32,766 nt of DNA from Magnetococcales bacterium (GCA_015229005.1 JADGCL010000033.1:1-32766), one strand, 5' to 3'. Numbered from the stretch's first letter, positions 17,593-25,551 are shown. A program made the numbers and translations. The notes: generated from the letters alone by a model not told the origin.

Positions 17593-18066
17593 ATGACACT
17601 GACGGTCGGAGAGTTGGTTCCACCCATCACGTTGCCGGATCAGAGTGGGGAGTCGAAGCCCCTGCCGGCGTGGAGCGGGGTCAAGGGGATGGTCCTGTAT
17701 TGCTATCCCAAGGATGCCACTCCGGGATGCACCACCGAGGCCCGGGAGTTTCAGGGGTTGCTCGGGCGATTCCACGCCCTGGGTTGGCAGGTGGTCGGTC
17801 TTTCCCGGGATTCGGTGGCCTCCCACGAGCGCTTTTGCGACAAGCAGGGGCTCTCGTTTCCGTTGTTGAGTGACGGTGACGGTGAGGCCACTTCGGCCCT
17901 GGGGGTGTGGCAGGAGAAGATCCATTGCGGCAAGGCTTCGATGGGGATCGTCCGGACCACCTTTCTGGTCGGGGCTGACGGGAGGATCCTCAAGCTCTAC
18001 CCCAAGGTCAAGGCCTCCGGGCATGCGGCGGTGGTCCTTGCGGATGTGGAGGCGATGGCCGGTTGA
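17593..18066 (+). CDS. bcp: Bcp/PrxQ-type peroxiredoxin
   Basis: This thiol peroxidase reduces H2O2 and organic hydroperoxides. The 157-aa thioredoxin-fold protein has YPKDATPGCTTEAREF with the peroxidatic Cys near residue 44, GLSRDS, FPLLSD, GIVRTTFLV and a C-terminal KASGHAAVVL. The resolving Cys that many Bcp proteins have five residues later is absent (Arg/Glu there); Cys near residue 79 (ERFCDKQG) or 111 could act instead, or it may work as a 1-Cys enzyme. The start is the ATG at 17593 with GAGGAGGCGAAGG upstream. It is probably co-transcribed with the NUDIX gene. Confidence 0.9.
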   Translation: MTLTVGELVPPITLPDQSGESKPLPAWSGVKGMVLYCYPKDATPGCTTEAREFQGLLGRFHALGWQVVGLSRDSVASHERFCDKQGLSFPLLSDGDGEATSALGVWQEKIHCGKASMGIVRTTFLVGADGRILKLYPKVKASGHAAVVLADVEAMAG

Positions 18067-18112
18067 TGTTGGGTGAGGTGGCGGGTTGAGGATGGGAGGT
18101 GGCGGGCCAACT

Positions 18113-18137
18113 CCCGGCGACGGGTCCCGCCGCCGGG
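18113..18137. terminator. Hairpin between convergent peroxiredoxin and dipeptidase genes
   Basis: CCCGGCGACG (18113-18122) pairs with CGCCGCCGGG (18128-18137) with one A-C mismatch and loop GGTCC. There is no real T run on either side, so it is a possible bidirectional terminator only. It lies in the 85-bp gap between the two convergent stops. Confidence 0.4.
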
Positions 18138-18151
18138 TCTTCGGAGTGTTT

Positions 18152-19519
18152 TCAGGATGCCAGGTGATGAAGGATGCGCACCAGGGCCTCGGTGCCGCTC
18201 CAGAAGGTGGGGAGGTGGAGGTTTTCGTTGGGTGAATGGGTCCTGGCGTCCGGCAGGCCGAAGCCGATCAGGAGGGTGTGGATCCCCAGGAACTGCCGCA
18301 TCTGGGCCACGACCGGGATGGAGCCGCCCTCGCGGATGAGGAGGGGCGGGGTGTGGAAGGCCTCGGTGAGCGCCTGTCGGGCGGCAGCGATGGCCGGGAG
18401 TTCCGAGGGGACGACGATGCCGGAGCCGCCGCCCGGCAGGGCCCGGATCGAGAGGTTCACCGTCGGCGGGGCGGCCTCGGTGAAGAAACGGATGGCGGCG
18501 GCGATGATGGCTTCGGGATCCTGATCCGGGACCAGGCGCATGGAAAACTTGGCGTGCGCCTGGGAAGGCAGGACCGTCTTGAAGCCGGCGCTGTTGTAGC
18601 CGCCCCAGAGGCCGTTGATCTCGAAGGTGGGCCGACACCAGACGCGCTCCAGCAGTGGGCGGTCGATTTCGCCGAATCCCTGACTCACTCCGAGATCGGC
18701 GTAGAAGTCGGCCTCGTTCAGGGGGATCGCCTCCAGGTCGCGGCGCTCCTCCGGGGTCAATTCCCGCACGGCGTCGTAGAAGCCGGGGATCCGCACCCGA
18801 CCGTCGCTCCCCTTGACCGACGCGAGGAGCCGGGCCATCACCTCCAGGGGGTTGTCGACGGTGCCGCCGAAGGTGCCGGAGTGGAGGTCGCGATTGGGTC
18901 CCGTCAGGGTCATCTCGAGGGTGACCAGTCCCCGCAGGCCGACGGTGATCGCCGGCTTGCCGAGGTCCCACATGGAAGAGTCGGAGACCAGGCCGAGGTC
19001 GGCCCGGAGCAACTCACGGTGGTCCTTCAGGAAGGGGAGGAGGTTGGGGCTGCCCATCTCCTCTTCGCCGTCGATGAGAAAGACGACGTTGACCGGCAGG
19101 CTTCCCCGGGTGCGGAGGATCGATTCCACGCCGAGCATGTGCATGGCGATCTGACCCTTGTCGTCGGTCGCCCCCCGGGCGATCAGGCGTCCGTCGCGGA
19201 TGTGGGGTTGGAACGGGTCCTGGTGCCACTCGGAGAGGGGGTCCACCGGTTGCACGTCGTAGTGCCCGTAGATGAGAACCGTCGGCTGGCCGGCGGCCCG
19301 GCGCCAGGCGGCGGTCACCAGGGGGAAACCCGGGGTCTGGTGGATATTCACCTCCTCCAGCCCCGCCGATCGGAGCCAGGCGGCGGTGAAGTCAGCCCCC
19401 CGCGCCATCACCGGGCCGTTGGTGGCATCCCCGGAGATGGTAGGGATCCGCAGATAGTCGATCAGGCGTTCCAGGTGTTCTTCGCGGTGGGCGACGAGGT
19501 ATTCCAGGGCGCGTTCCAT
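18152..19519 (-). CDS. M20-family metallopeptidase (dipeptidase)
   Basis: This 455-aa cytoplasmic zinc dipeptidase is of the M20 CNDP/carnosinase-like group. Seen: GHYDVQP with metal His86 and Asp88, GATDDKGQ (116-123) with the bridging Asp, DGEEEMGS (150-157) with the catalytic Glu, the dimerisation-domain motif DLHSGTFGG, and C-terminal HSPNENLHLPTF with the last metal His. Length is usual. The ATG (first base 19519) gives MERALEYLVAHREEHL; the next gene upstream (sixA) ends 30 bp away, so sixA and this gene probably form one - strand unit. Peptide substrate is unknown. Confidence 0.92.
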   Translation of the reverse strand: MERALEYLVAHREEHLERLIDYLRIPTISGDATNGPVMARGADFTAAWLRSAGLEEVNIHQTPGFPLVTAAWRRAAGQPTVLIYGHYDVQPVDPLSEWHQDPFQPHIRDGRLIARGATDDKGQIAMHMLGVESILRTRGSLPVNVVFLIDGEEEMGSPNLLPFLKDHRELLRADLGLVSDSSMWDLGKPAITVGLRGLVTLEMTLTGPNRDLHSGTFGGTVDNPLEVMARLLASVKGSDGRVRIPGFYDAVRELTPEERRDLEAIPLNEADFYADLGVSQGFGEIDRPLLERVWCRPTFEINGLWGGYNSAGFKTVLPSQAHAKFSMRLVPDQDPEAIIAAAIRFFTEAAPPTVNLSIRALPGGGSGIVVPSELPAIAAARQALTEAFHTPPLLIREGGSIPVVAQMRQFLGIHTLLIGFGLPDARTHSPNENLHLPTFWSGTEALVRILHHLAS

Positions 19520-19549
19520 ATCATTTCCTTGAACCGGGGAGATGTTCGC

Positions 19550-20059
19550 TCAAGCCAGCTCCCGGGGATACTGGATGCGAATCAGGCGACCGCATCCCCG
19601 GGGGAGGTCGTCCCAGGAATCGGGCAGGCCGATCTGAGCCAGGGTGGCGGTCTTGAGTGCGTGAATCTCCAACCGATCTCTGTCGGGCGGGGTGGTCAGG
19701 AAGGCGAGGAGATGTTCCAATCCGGGATTGTGTCCCACCAGCAGGGTACGCAGGCCCTGTCCGGGGAGGGAGGCCAGGATCTGGAGGAGATCGCCCACGT
19801 CGGCGGCATAGATTCCTGGAGCCCAAAGGATCTCCTGGCCGAAGCCCGCCGCCTTGGCGACCAACTCGGTCGTCTGCCTGGCCCTGAGGGCGGGGGAGGA
19901 GACGAGCCGATCCGGAACGAGACCGTTTTCTCTGATCCAGTCGCCCATCCGCGGGGCATCGCGGAGGCCGCGAGGGGCGAGGGGGCGTCCGAAGTCGGTA
20001 CCCGTCCCTGTGTCCCAGTCCGATTTGGCATGACGCAAGAGGAGGAGATCCCGGGCCAT
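19550..20059 (-). CDS. sixA: Phosphohistidine phosphatase SixA
   Basis: SixA belongs to the histidine phosphatase family and removes phosphate from phosphohistidine in proteins, classically the HPt domain of ArcB or the PTS. The 169-aa protein has LLLRHAKSDW (RHG-type motif, His10 as nucleophile), SSPALRARQT near 54-63 and LLVGHNPGLEHLL (His110). Length matches SixA (about 160). It is 35 bp after the cytidylate-kinase-like gene on the same strand, and the dipeptidase gene follows. Which phosphoprotein it acts on cannot be seen here. Confidence 0.88.
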   Translation of the reverse strand: MARDLLLLRHAKSDWDTGTGTDFGRPLAPRGLRDAPRMGDWIRENGLVPDRLVSSPALRARQTTELVAKAAGFGQEILWAPGIYAADVGDLLQILASLPGQGLRTLLVGHNPGLEHLLAFLTTPPDRDRLEIHALKTATLAQIGLPDSWDDLPRGCGRLIRIQYPRELA

Positions 20060-20094
20060 GGAGGCTCACTCTCCCCGATCGGTCGTTATGGCGG

Positions 20095-20793
20095 TCACTT
20101 TTTCGGGACCTCGAAACCGGCCTGTTTCATGGCGCAGACAACGATATTGACCACCTGTTCCGGGGTGAAGCCGTCGGTATTGATGGTGAGGTCGTGTTCG
20201 CGCCGGTCGGTTGGATAGCGCTCCAGGATGTCGGTGATGAACTGTTCGCGCTGGAGATTCTGCTCCAGGACGAGTTCGCGGGCCTTGCGTTTCTTGATAT
20301 CGAGGCGCTTGGCCACCCGATTGGTTGCCGCCTCCAGGGAGGCCTCGAGGCGGAGGCGAAAGGCCTTCCGGTCCTTGGGGATGACCAGGTGCGCTCCGCG
20401 ACCGACGATCACGCCGCCGCTGTGGCTGATCCCCAGGATGACCTTGACCATGTAGCGGTAGAAATTATCCTTGCTCGTGCTTTTCTTGGAAAAGAAGGAG
20501 AGGACGATGTCGTCGAGGAACGAGGTTGCCCGTTCGTCGAGGCGTTCGAGGAGGTGTTTGTCCGCCTTGGTCTCCTTGACGATGGCCTTGAGGAGTTCCC
20601 GATCATAGAGGAAGACCCCGAGGCGCTCGGCCAGCATGGCGGCGATGTCGGTTCCGCCGGCCCCGAAGGAGCGGGAGACGGTGACCACGAGCGGCGGTGC
20701 GCTTCCCGGGCCTTCCTTGGTCGCCCCCTTGCCTCCCTCGTGCAGCTGCGCACCGACGATGGATTGGATGTGCTTCAACGGAAGTTTCGCCAT
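20095..20793 (-). CDS. Cytidylate-kinase-like family protein
   Basis: This 232-aa P-loop kinase resembles the Cytidylate_kin2 family. It has VTVSRSFGAGGTDIAAMLAERLG (phosphate loop about residues 37-50), YDRELLKAI, a central GGVIVGRGAHLVIP segment and a helical C-terminus with TINTDGFTPEQVV. These proteins look like Cmk but differ from the essential enzyme, and the substrate is not established. I chose the ATG at 20793 (MAKLPLKHIQ) because GGAG lies about 9 bases upstream; the frame is open to 20844 without a good ribosome site. It is the first gene of the - strand run with sixA and the dipeptidase. Confidence 0.8.
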   Translation of the reverse strand: MAKLPLKHIQSIVGAQLHEGGKGATKEGPGSAPPLVVTVSRSFGAGGTDIAAMLAERLGVFLYDRELLKAIVKETKADKHLLERLDERATSFLDDIVLSFFSKKSTSKDNFYRYMVKVILGISHSGGVIVGRGAHLVIPKDRKAFRLRLEASLEAATNRVAKRLDIKKRKARELVLEQNLQREQFITDILERYPTDRREHDLTINTDGFTPEQVVNIVVCAMKQAGFEVPKK

Positions 20794-21177
20794 GAGATCT
20801 CGCTCCAAAGGATATCCGCCGGCGGTGGCGGTGGTCCGGCACATCGGCCTGGTCGGGGGGAACCCACGCCCACGGTCCGGAGACCCCGGGGAGGGAGGTC
20901 GCCCCGCGCACGTGCCACCCCATCATAGACAATCCCGGTGCCGGAATCATCCCCTGAAGGTTGACGGTGCGGGAGTGGGTGTCGGACTGGTATGGGAACG
21001 AATATTATGCCAATGTGCCCGGAGACAATCCGAAGGGACCGGATGGGGGCTTTTCCGGGTCTGTCGGGAGGTCCAGGAGGGGCGTGGTTCCTTCTGATGG
21101 ATGCCAAAGGCGAGGCCTTTGGTTGTGATATTTCCTTTCGGTGAACGAACGCTACGTCCGATGAACGGGAGGAACCA
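20794..21177. other. 384-bp divergent intergenic region
   Basis: No gene is supported between the - strand kinase and the + strand antitoxin. It should hold both promoters. A TATGAT-like element reads on the - strand near 20922-20930 without a good -35. Near the right end is an 8-bp hairpin (21104-21122, listed separately). The ribosome site GGGAGG (about 21167-21172) belongs to the antitoxin. Confidence 0.4.
21104..21122 (+). promoter_or_regulatory. Inverted repeat upstream of toxin-antitoxin operon
   Basis: CCAAAGGC (21104-21111) and GCCTTTGG (21115-21122) form a perfect 8-bp inverted repeat with a 3-base centre, 55 bp before the antitoxin ATG. Type II antitoxins commonly bind such palindromes to repress their own operon; that role is inferred. 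Confidence 0.4.
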
Positions 21178-21417
21178 ATGGTCAGCACCGCGGAATTGGT
21201 CATGGAGCAGGCACTGACCCTGCCCATCCGGGATCGTGCCCTGATTGCCCGACAGCTGCTTTTGAGTCTCGAAGGAGAGAACGACCCGGAAGCGGAGGCT
21301 CTCTGGCAGGAGGAACTCCAGCGTCGTTTGGGCGAACTCCAATCGGGCCAGGTCGCCTGCATCTCCTGGACAGAGGCGAGAGAACGTATCGCCGGGCGGC
21401 TCCGTGCCCCGTCTTGA
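21178..21417 (+). CDS. Type II antitoxin, addiction-module component family
   Basis: This 79-aa protein fits the small addiction-module component family (TIGR02574/Unstab_antitox type). It has LPIRDRALIARQLLLSLEGE near the N-terminus and a W-EEL-RRLGELQSGQ segment followed by ISWTEARERI. These antitoxins bind and neutralise a RelE/ParE-family toxin. The ATG at 21178 has GGGAGG about 6 bases upstream. Its end overlaps the toxin start by 14 bp, typical of coupled antitoxin-toxin pairs. Confidence 0.82.
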   Translation: MVSTAELVMEQALTLPIRDRALIARQLLLSLEGENDPEAEALWQEELQRRLGELQSGQVACISWTEARERIAGRLRAPS

Positions 21418-21715
21418 GCTGCACCCGGAAGCGGCGACCGAGTTGGAGGCAGCGGTCGTTTGGTATGAGCAGCGTCAACCGGGGTTGGGTGGTTTGTTGC
21501 TTGCCGAGATGGACGGCTGTATGAAGCGGATCTGCTCCGCCCCGGACCTGTTCTCCCTTCATGCCGGAACAGTCCGTCGATGCCTATTGCGGAAGTTTCC
21601 TTTCGCCGTCATGTTCGTGCCTGATGTGGATCAGGTGCGCGTACTCGCGGTGATGCATCTTCGTCGTCGTCCCGGGTACTGGAAAGGACGGGAGCCGGAG
21701 TCGGGTGCCCGGTGA
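21404..21715 (+). CDS. RelE/ParE-family toxin
   Basis: This 103-aa protein has the RelE/ParE fold pattern: LELHPEAATELEAAVVWYEQRQPGLG at the N-terminus, then RRCLLRKFPFAVMFVPDVDQVRVLAVMHLRRRPGYW near the end. Such toxins cleave mRNA on the ribosome (RelE) or poison gyrase (ParE); the two cannot be told apart here. The GTG start (21404) lies inside the antitoxin gene, so translation is coupled. The pair is flanked by unrelated genes and may have been acquired as a unit. Confidence 0.85.
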   Translation: MPRLELHPEAATELEAAVVWYEQRQPGLGGLLLAEMDGCMKRICSAPDLFSLHAGTVRRCLLRKFPFAVMFVPDVDQVRVLAVMHLRRRPGYWKGREPESGAR

Positions 21716-21802
21716 ACGTCCGTGCCTTCGACCGGACCGTTTTGCGTAAGCCGGTTCCCTCGGTCGCGTATGCGGATGACGAGTCCCTTGAGGTCCCAGG
21801 GC

Positions 21803-22702
21803 TCAGTCGATGCCGATCTCTTCCTGGACGGTACGGATGATTCTCGGGTCGTACTCCAGGCCCTGCGTATTTTTCCCGGTATAATCGAGGCGGCTGAGAA
21901 AATAGAGGATGCTGTTGACCCTGGCCCGTTTTTTGTCGTCCGATTTGACGATTGTCCAGGGAGCTTCCGGTGTCGACGAATAGAAAAACATGTCCTCCTT
22001 GGCCAGGGTGTAGTCGTCCCACTTGTCCTGGGACTCTTTGTCGACGGGGCTCAATTTCCATTGCTTGAGGGGATCGACGGCCCGGTTGTTGAACCTTCGG
22101 AGCTGCTCTTCCTTGCTGACCGAAAAGTAGAATTTGAAGAGGATGATTCCCGAGAGGACCAGGGTTCGTTCGAATTCCGGAACGAAGCGCAGGAACTGGC
22201 GGACCTCCTCTTCGGAACAGAATTTCATCACCCTTTCGACGCCGGCGCGATTGTACCAGCTGCGATCGAAGAAACAGATTTCCCCGGCGCTTGGCAGGTT
22301 GGAGACGTAGCGCTGAAAATACCATTGGAAGCGCTCGCGTTCGGTGGGTTTGTCGAGGGCGACGACCCGACAGCCGCGAGGATTGAGATGTTCGATGAAA
22401 CGTTTGATCGTCCCACCTTTGCCGGAGGCGTCACGCCCCTCGAACAAGGCGACCACCCTGAGCCCGTTGGCCTTGACCCAACTCTGCACCTTGAGCAGTT
22501 CGATATGGAGTGGGGTCATGGCCTCGACGTAGGCCTTTTGGCGCAGCTTTCCCAAACGCGGCTGGGAGGAGCCCCGAATCCGACCGCGTTTGGGACGGGA
22601 GGCGGCCTGGGCCTTTTTGTGGCCCTCTCCCAGGACGATCTCGTCGATGGCCGGCTGGGGAATCGAAACGTTGTCGTCCGTCGCGGATTTCTTTCTGGAC
22701 AT
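21803..22702 (-). CDS. ppk2: Polyphosphate kinase 2 family protein
   Basis: PPK2 enzymes move phosphate between polyphosphate and nucleotides (GDP/ADP to GTP/ATP, or AMP to ADP by class). The 299-aa single-domain protein has Walker A GRDASGKGGT (89-98), Walker B-like FFDRSWYNRAGVE (144-156) and the conserved LPSAGEI and KWKLSPVDKESQDKWDDYT-type lid stretch. A basic tail of about 45 residues precedes the core. I chose the ATG at 22702 (MSRKKSATDD), with AGGAG about 7 bases upstream; the open frame to 22924 crosses the divergent promoter region. It is divergent from a CHAD protein, another polyphosphate-linked family, across a 190-bp gap. Confidence 0.93.
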   Translation of the reverse strand: MSRKKSATDDNVSIPQPAIDEIVLGEGHKKAQAASRPKRGRIRGSSQPRLGKLRQKAYVEAMTPLHIELLKVQSWVKANGLRVVALFEGRDASGKGGTIKRFIEHLNPRGCRVVALDKPTERERFQWYFQRYVSNLPSAGEICFFDRSWYNRAGVERVMKFCSEEEVRQFLRFVPEFERTLVLSGIILFKFYFSVSKEEQLRRFNNRAVDPLKQWKLSPVDKESQDKWDDYTLAKEDMFFYSSTPEAPWTIVKSDDKKRARVNSILYFLSRLDYTGKNTQGLEYDPRIIRTVQEEIGID

Positions 22703-22813
22703 ATCGGTTCTCCTGGGGGTTGTTCCGGACCACGACCCGGGCCAGACACCTTTTTCAATCTGCGTCGCCCGTTTCACGCAAATCGTGCGCCAAGGCGGAG
22801 CCTGCCAGGGATG

Positions 22814-22822
22814 TGGTATAGT
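22814..22822 (+). promoter_or_regulatory. Possible extended -10 promoter for the CHAD gene
   Basis: TGG-TATAGT (22814-22822) matches an extended -10 element (TGn-TATAAT with one change) 71 bp before the CHAD ATG. No good -35 is visible, which is acceptable for an extended -10 promoter. Tentative. Confidence 0.35.
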
Positions 22823-22892
22823 CTGCCGCCGGACCGGTCCCGTGACCGAAGGGCATGACCCCCATCCCCTGCTGGACGAAGGGAGAGATCCT

Positions 22893-23843
22893 ATGGCGGA
22901 ATCCAAGGCCGACAAGGCCGTCAAACTTCATCCGGGGCTGACCGCCGAGGAGATCTTCGGCAAAATCCTTCTGGGCAATCTTGCCCTCCTCAACCGCTGG
23001 GAGTCGATTGCCTACGAAGGTGAGGACCATGAGGGGGTTCACCAGGTCCGGGTGGTGCTGCGGCGGCTGCGCTCGGCGATGGTCATCTTTCGGGGGACGG
23101 TCTCGCGGAAGCGGACCGGTCACTGGAGTGCCGAGATGAAATGGGCCGCCGGGGAACTCGGCCCTGCCCGGGAAATCGACGTATTCCTGGATGAAGGGAT
23201 GCCGGAGTTGATTCGCTGGAGCGGTCTGGTGATTCACGAGAGGCGTCTCCTGAAGCTGGTGCAGCTCTTTCGCCGGGAGGCCTATCTGCGGGTTCGGCAA
23301 CTGCTCGATTCGGCGCGTTTTCTGGCGCTCCGTCAGGGGCTGGACCATTGGACCAAGGAGCGGGGATGGCGCACCGGGGAACTGTCGCCGGCCCGGGTTT
23401 CGCGCCTGGAGTTGGCGGCGGTGCCGATGGCCTCCGAGGTCTTGGAGAAACACCACCGGCGGGTTCTGGAGCTGGGCCGCACGCTCGCCACCATGAGCGA
23501 CGAGGAGAGGCACCGGTTGCGGATCGAGTGCAAGAAATTGCGCTATGCCACCGAATTCTTCGCGGCCCTCTTCCCGGTCCCGACAATGGCCGATTTCACC
23601 AGGAGTCTCAAGGTGTTGCAGGAAATTCTCGGGAATCTCAACGATGCTGCGGTCACGCCTGGGCTTCTCCGTCAGGTGATCGCCCGGGGGGAGTCGTCGG
23701 CTGCGGAAGAGGCATCCCTGACGGAGGTGGTCGACGCCGCCTTTTCGCGGCAGGCGCTGGGGCTTGCGACCTCGCTGGAGGCATTGGCTCTCTCCTGGCA
23801 GGAGTTCGCCTCCCGGACCTCTCCCTGGTCGGCGGCGACCTGA
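22893..23843 (+). CDS. CHAD-domain protein (polyphosphate-associated)
   Basis: CHAD (conserved histidine alpha-helical) proteins bind inorganic polyphosphate through a basic groove and often sit near polyphosphate or pyrophosphate genes. The 316-aa protein shows the two typical motifs: EGVHQVRVVLRRLRSAM (48-63) and RHRLRIECKKLRYATEFFAALFP (near 210-230), with many Arg/His on helices. There is no fused triphosphatase (CYTH) domain. The ATG at 22893 has GGGAG (about 22881-22885) upstream. It is divergent from ppk2, supporting a polyphosphate role. Its last 172 bp overlap the 3' end of the convergent etfA. Confidence 0.9.
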   Translation: MAESKADKAVKLHPGLTAEEIFGKILLGNLALLNRWESIAYEGEDHEGVHQVRVVLRRLRSAMVIFRGTVSRKRTGHWSAEMKWAAGELGPAREIDVFLDEGMPELIRWSGLVIHERRLLKLVQLFRREAYLRVRQLLDSARFLALRQGLDHWTKERGWRTGELSPARVSRLELAAVPMASEVLEKHHRRVLELGRTLATMSDEERHRLRIECKKLRYATEFFAALFPVPTMADFTRSLKVLQEILGNLNDAAVTPGLLRQVIARGESSAAEEASLTEVVDAAFSRQALGLATSLEALALSWQEFASRTSPWSAAT

Positions 23844-24775
23844 AGCAGGGCGATCAATTCCGGTATCGCCCGGTACATGTCCGCCACCAGGCCCCAGTCG
23901 GCGGCGCTCAGGATGGGGGCGCCCGGGTCGTGGTTGATGGCGGCGATTCGACCGGCCTCCTTGATCCCCGCCAGGTGTTGGAAAGAACCGGAGATGCCGA
24001 GCGCCACATAGAGGCGGGGGGCGATCACCCGCCCGGTCTGACCGACCTGCCAGTCGCCCGGGGCGAGGCCTGCCTCGACGACCGCGCGGGTGACTGCGAC
24101 CGCGCCTCCGAGGCAGTTCGCCAGGGCCTCGACCGGTTCCAGATTGCCGCCGGCGATGAATCCGCCGCCGCCGCCGACTACTACCGAGGCCGCCTCCAGG
24201 GGGGGGCGCCCCTCCTGGTGGCGCGGGGTGAGTTCCAGGCGCCGGGAGAGCCCGAGCCGGGGGACGGGGCCAAGTGCGATGATCGGGGCCTCCTCTCCCG
24301 AGGGGTCGGGAGTCTCTTCGGGGAAGGCGGTCTGGCGCACGGTCAGAAAGAGGGGCCATTCCCGGGCCCGGAGGGTGACCCACGCCCGTCCGGCATGGGC
24401 CGGGCGCTGGAAGGTGTCCGCCGCCAGGATCGCCGTGACCCCGGAGATGGCTCCCCTGTCGCAGATCGCCGCGGCCCGTGCCATGACCTCCTGTCCCAGG
24501 GTGGTGTCGGGGGCGAGGATATGAGAAAAGCTGTGCGCCAATGTGGTCACCAGCGCCGCCAGTTCCTCCGGGGGGAGGGCCTCCCCGGTGGTGGGTTCCG
24601 GCAGCAGTACCGCGGCGATGCCCGCCAGGTGGCGTGCCGCAGCCCCGGCCTGTTGCCAGCCCTCGCCGACCGGCAGGAGGGAGACTGGTCCCAGCTTGCG
24701 GGCGGCGCCCAGGGTCCGCCGGGAGGCGGGGGTGAGGGCGCCCCCCCGACACGGGGCCAGGAGCAGGACTTTCAT
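23672..24775 (-). CDS. etfA: Electron transfer flavoprotein alpha subunit
   Basis: EtfA with EtfB forms a soluble flavoprotein carrying electrons from acyl-CoA and other dehydrogenases to a membrane quinone reductase. In this 367-aa chain the FAD domain is clear: VGQTGRVIAPRLYVALG (244-260), ISGSFQHLAGIKEAGRIAAI (261-280), then NHDPGAPILSAADWGLVAD and MYRAIPELIALL near 310, where normal EtfA ends. A tail of about 50 residues rich in Ser/Ala follows and is encoded antisense to the CHAD gene end. The ATG at 24775 overlaps the etfB stop (ATGA). It is the last gene of the osmC-dsbA-etfB-etfA operon. Confidence 0.9.
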   Translation of the reverse strand: MKVLLLAPCRGGALTPASRRTLGAARKLGPVSLLPVGEGWQQAGAAARHLAGIAAVLLPEPTTGEALPPEELAALVTTLAHSFSHILAPDTTLGQEVMARAAAICDRGAISGVTAILAADTFQRPAHAGRAWVTLRAREWPLFLTVRQTAFPEETPDPSGEEAPIIALGPVPRLGLSRRLELTPRHQEGRPPLEAASVVVGGGGGFIAGGNLEPVEALANCLGGAVAVTRAVVEAGLAPGDWQVGQTGRVIAPRLYVALGISGSFQHLAGIKEAGRIAAINHDPGAPILSAADWGLVADMYRAIPELIALLQVAADQGEVREANSCQERANASSEVASPSACREKAASTTSVRDASSAADDSPRAIT

Positions 24776-25551
24776 GGACGGGCCAACTCTGCGCGAATAT
24801 ATGCGGCCAACTCCGCCACCGAGGCCAATCTGACTGTCGGGGGGCGCTGCGGCGGTTCGGTGGTGGCGATGACGGTGAGCTTGCCCTGGAGGTCGATGCC
24901 CAGGGTCTCGGCGGCAACGGTCGCGAGCGGCTTCTGCCTGGCTTTGAAGATGGCGGGAAGGCTTGCGTATCGCGGTTCGCACAGGCGCGGATCGACCGTG
25001 ACCACCGCCGGCAGGGGCAGCGACACCCGCTCCTCCCCGTCTTCGACCTCGCGAACCACCTCCAACTCCCGGTTCGCCTCCGCCAACTGCCAGGAGATGA
25101 CCCGGGTGGCCTGGCTCCAGCCGAGAAGACCCGCGAGCATCGGGCCGGTCATGCCCTGATCGCCGTCGGGGGACTGGCGACCGGCGATTACGAGGTCGAG
25201 GCCGTTTGTCGCACCCTCCTGCGAACCCTCCTGCGAACGGATCCAGGCGGCGAGGCAGCGGGCCACTGTCAGCGGTTCGGGGGGCGGGTCGATCAGGAGG
25301 TGGAAGGCGCGATCGGCGCCCAGGGCCAGGGCGGTGCGGAGCGTCCCGGACCAGGAGGCTGGTCCGACGGTGATCGCGACGACTTCAACGATCGCGCCGG
25401 CCTCGCGCCAACGGATGGCCCCTTCCAGGGCGACGGCATCGAGGGGGCTGAGAACCCGTCCTTCCCCCGTCGTATCCAGACCCCGATCCGGCAGAAAGGT
25501 GAGTGGTGCATCCGGGTCGGGGACCTCCTTGATCAGGACCAGGAGCCTCAC
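24772..25551 (-). CDS. etfB: Electron transfer flavoprotein beta subunit
   Basis: This 259-aa partner of EtfA contains the AMP/FAD-adjacent beta-subunit fold: MRLLVLIKEVPDPDAP at the start, SPLDAVALEGAIRWRE, LVIAGRQSPDGDQGMTGPMLAGLLGW near 120-145, and the C-terminal VDPRLCEPRYASLPAIFKARQK signature. The start is GTG (25551), which overlaps the dsbA stop, and its own stop overlaps the etfA ATG. A tandem 12-bp duplication gives SQEGSQEG in a loop near residue 107. No ETF-quinone oxidoreductase is in the window, so its electron partner is unknown. Confidence 0.9.
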   Translation of the reverse strand: MRLLVLIKEVPDPDAPLTFLPDRGLDTTGEGRVLSPLDAVALEGAIRWREAGAIVEVVAITVGPASWSGTLRTALALGADRAFHLLIDPPPEPLTVARCLAAWIRSQEGSQEGATNGLDLVIAGRQSPDGDQGMTGPMLAGLLGWSQATRVISWQLAEANRELEVVREVEDGEERVSLPLPAVVTVDPRLCEPRYASLPAIFKARQKPLATVAAETLGIDLQGKLTVIATTEPPQRPPTVRLASVAELAAYIRAELARP

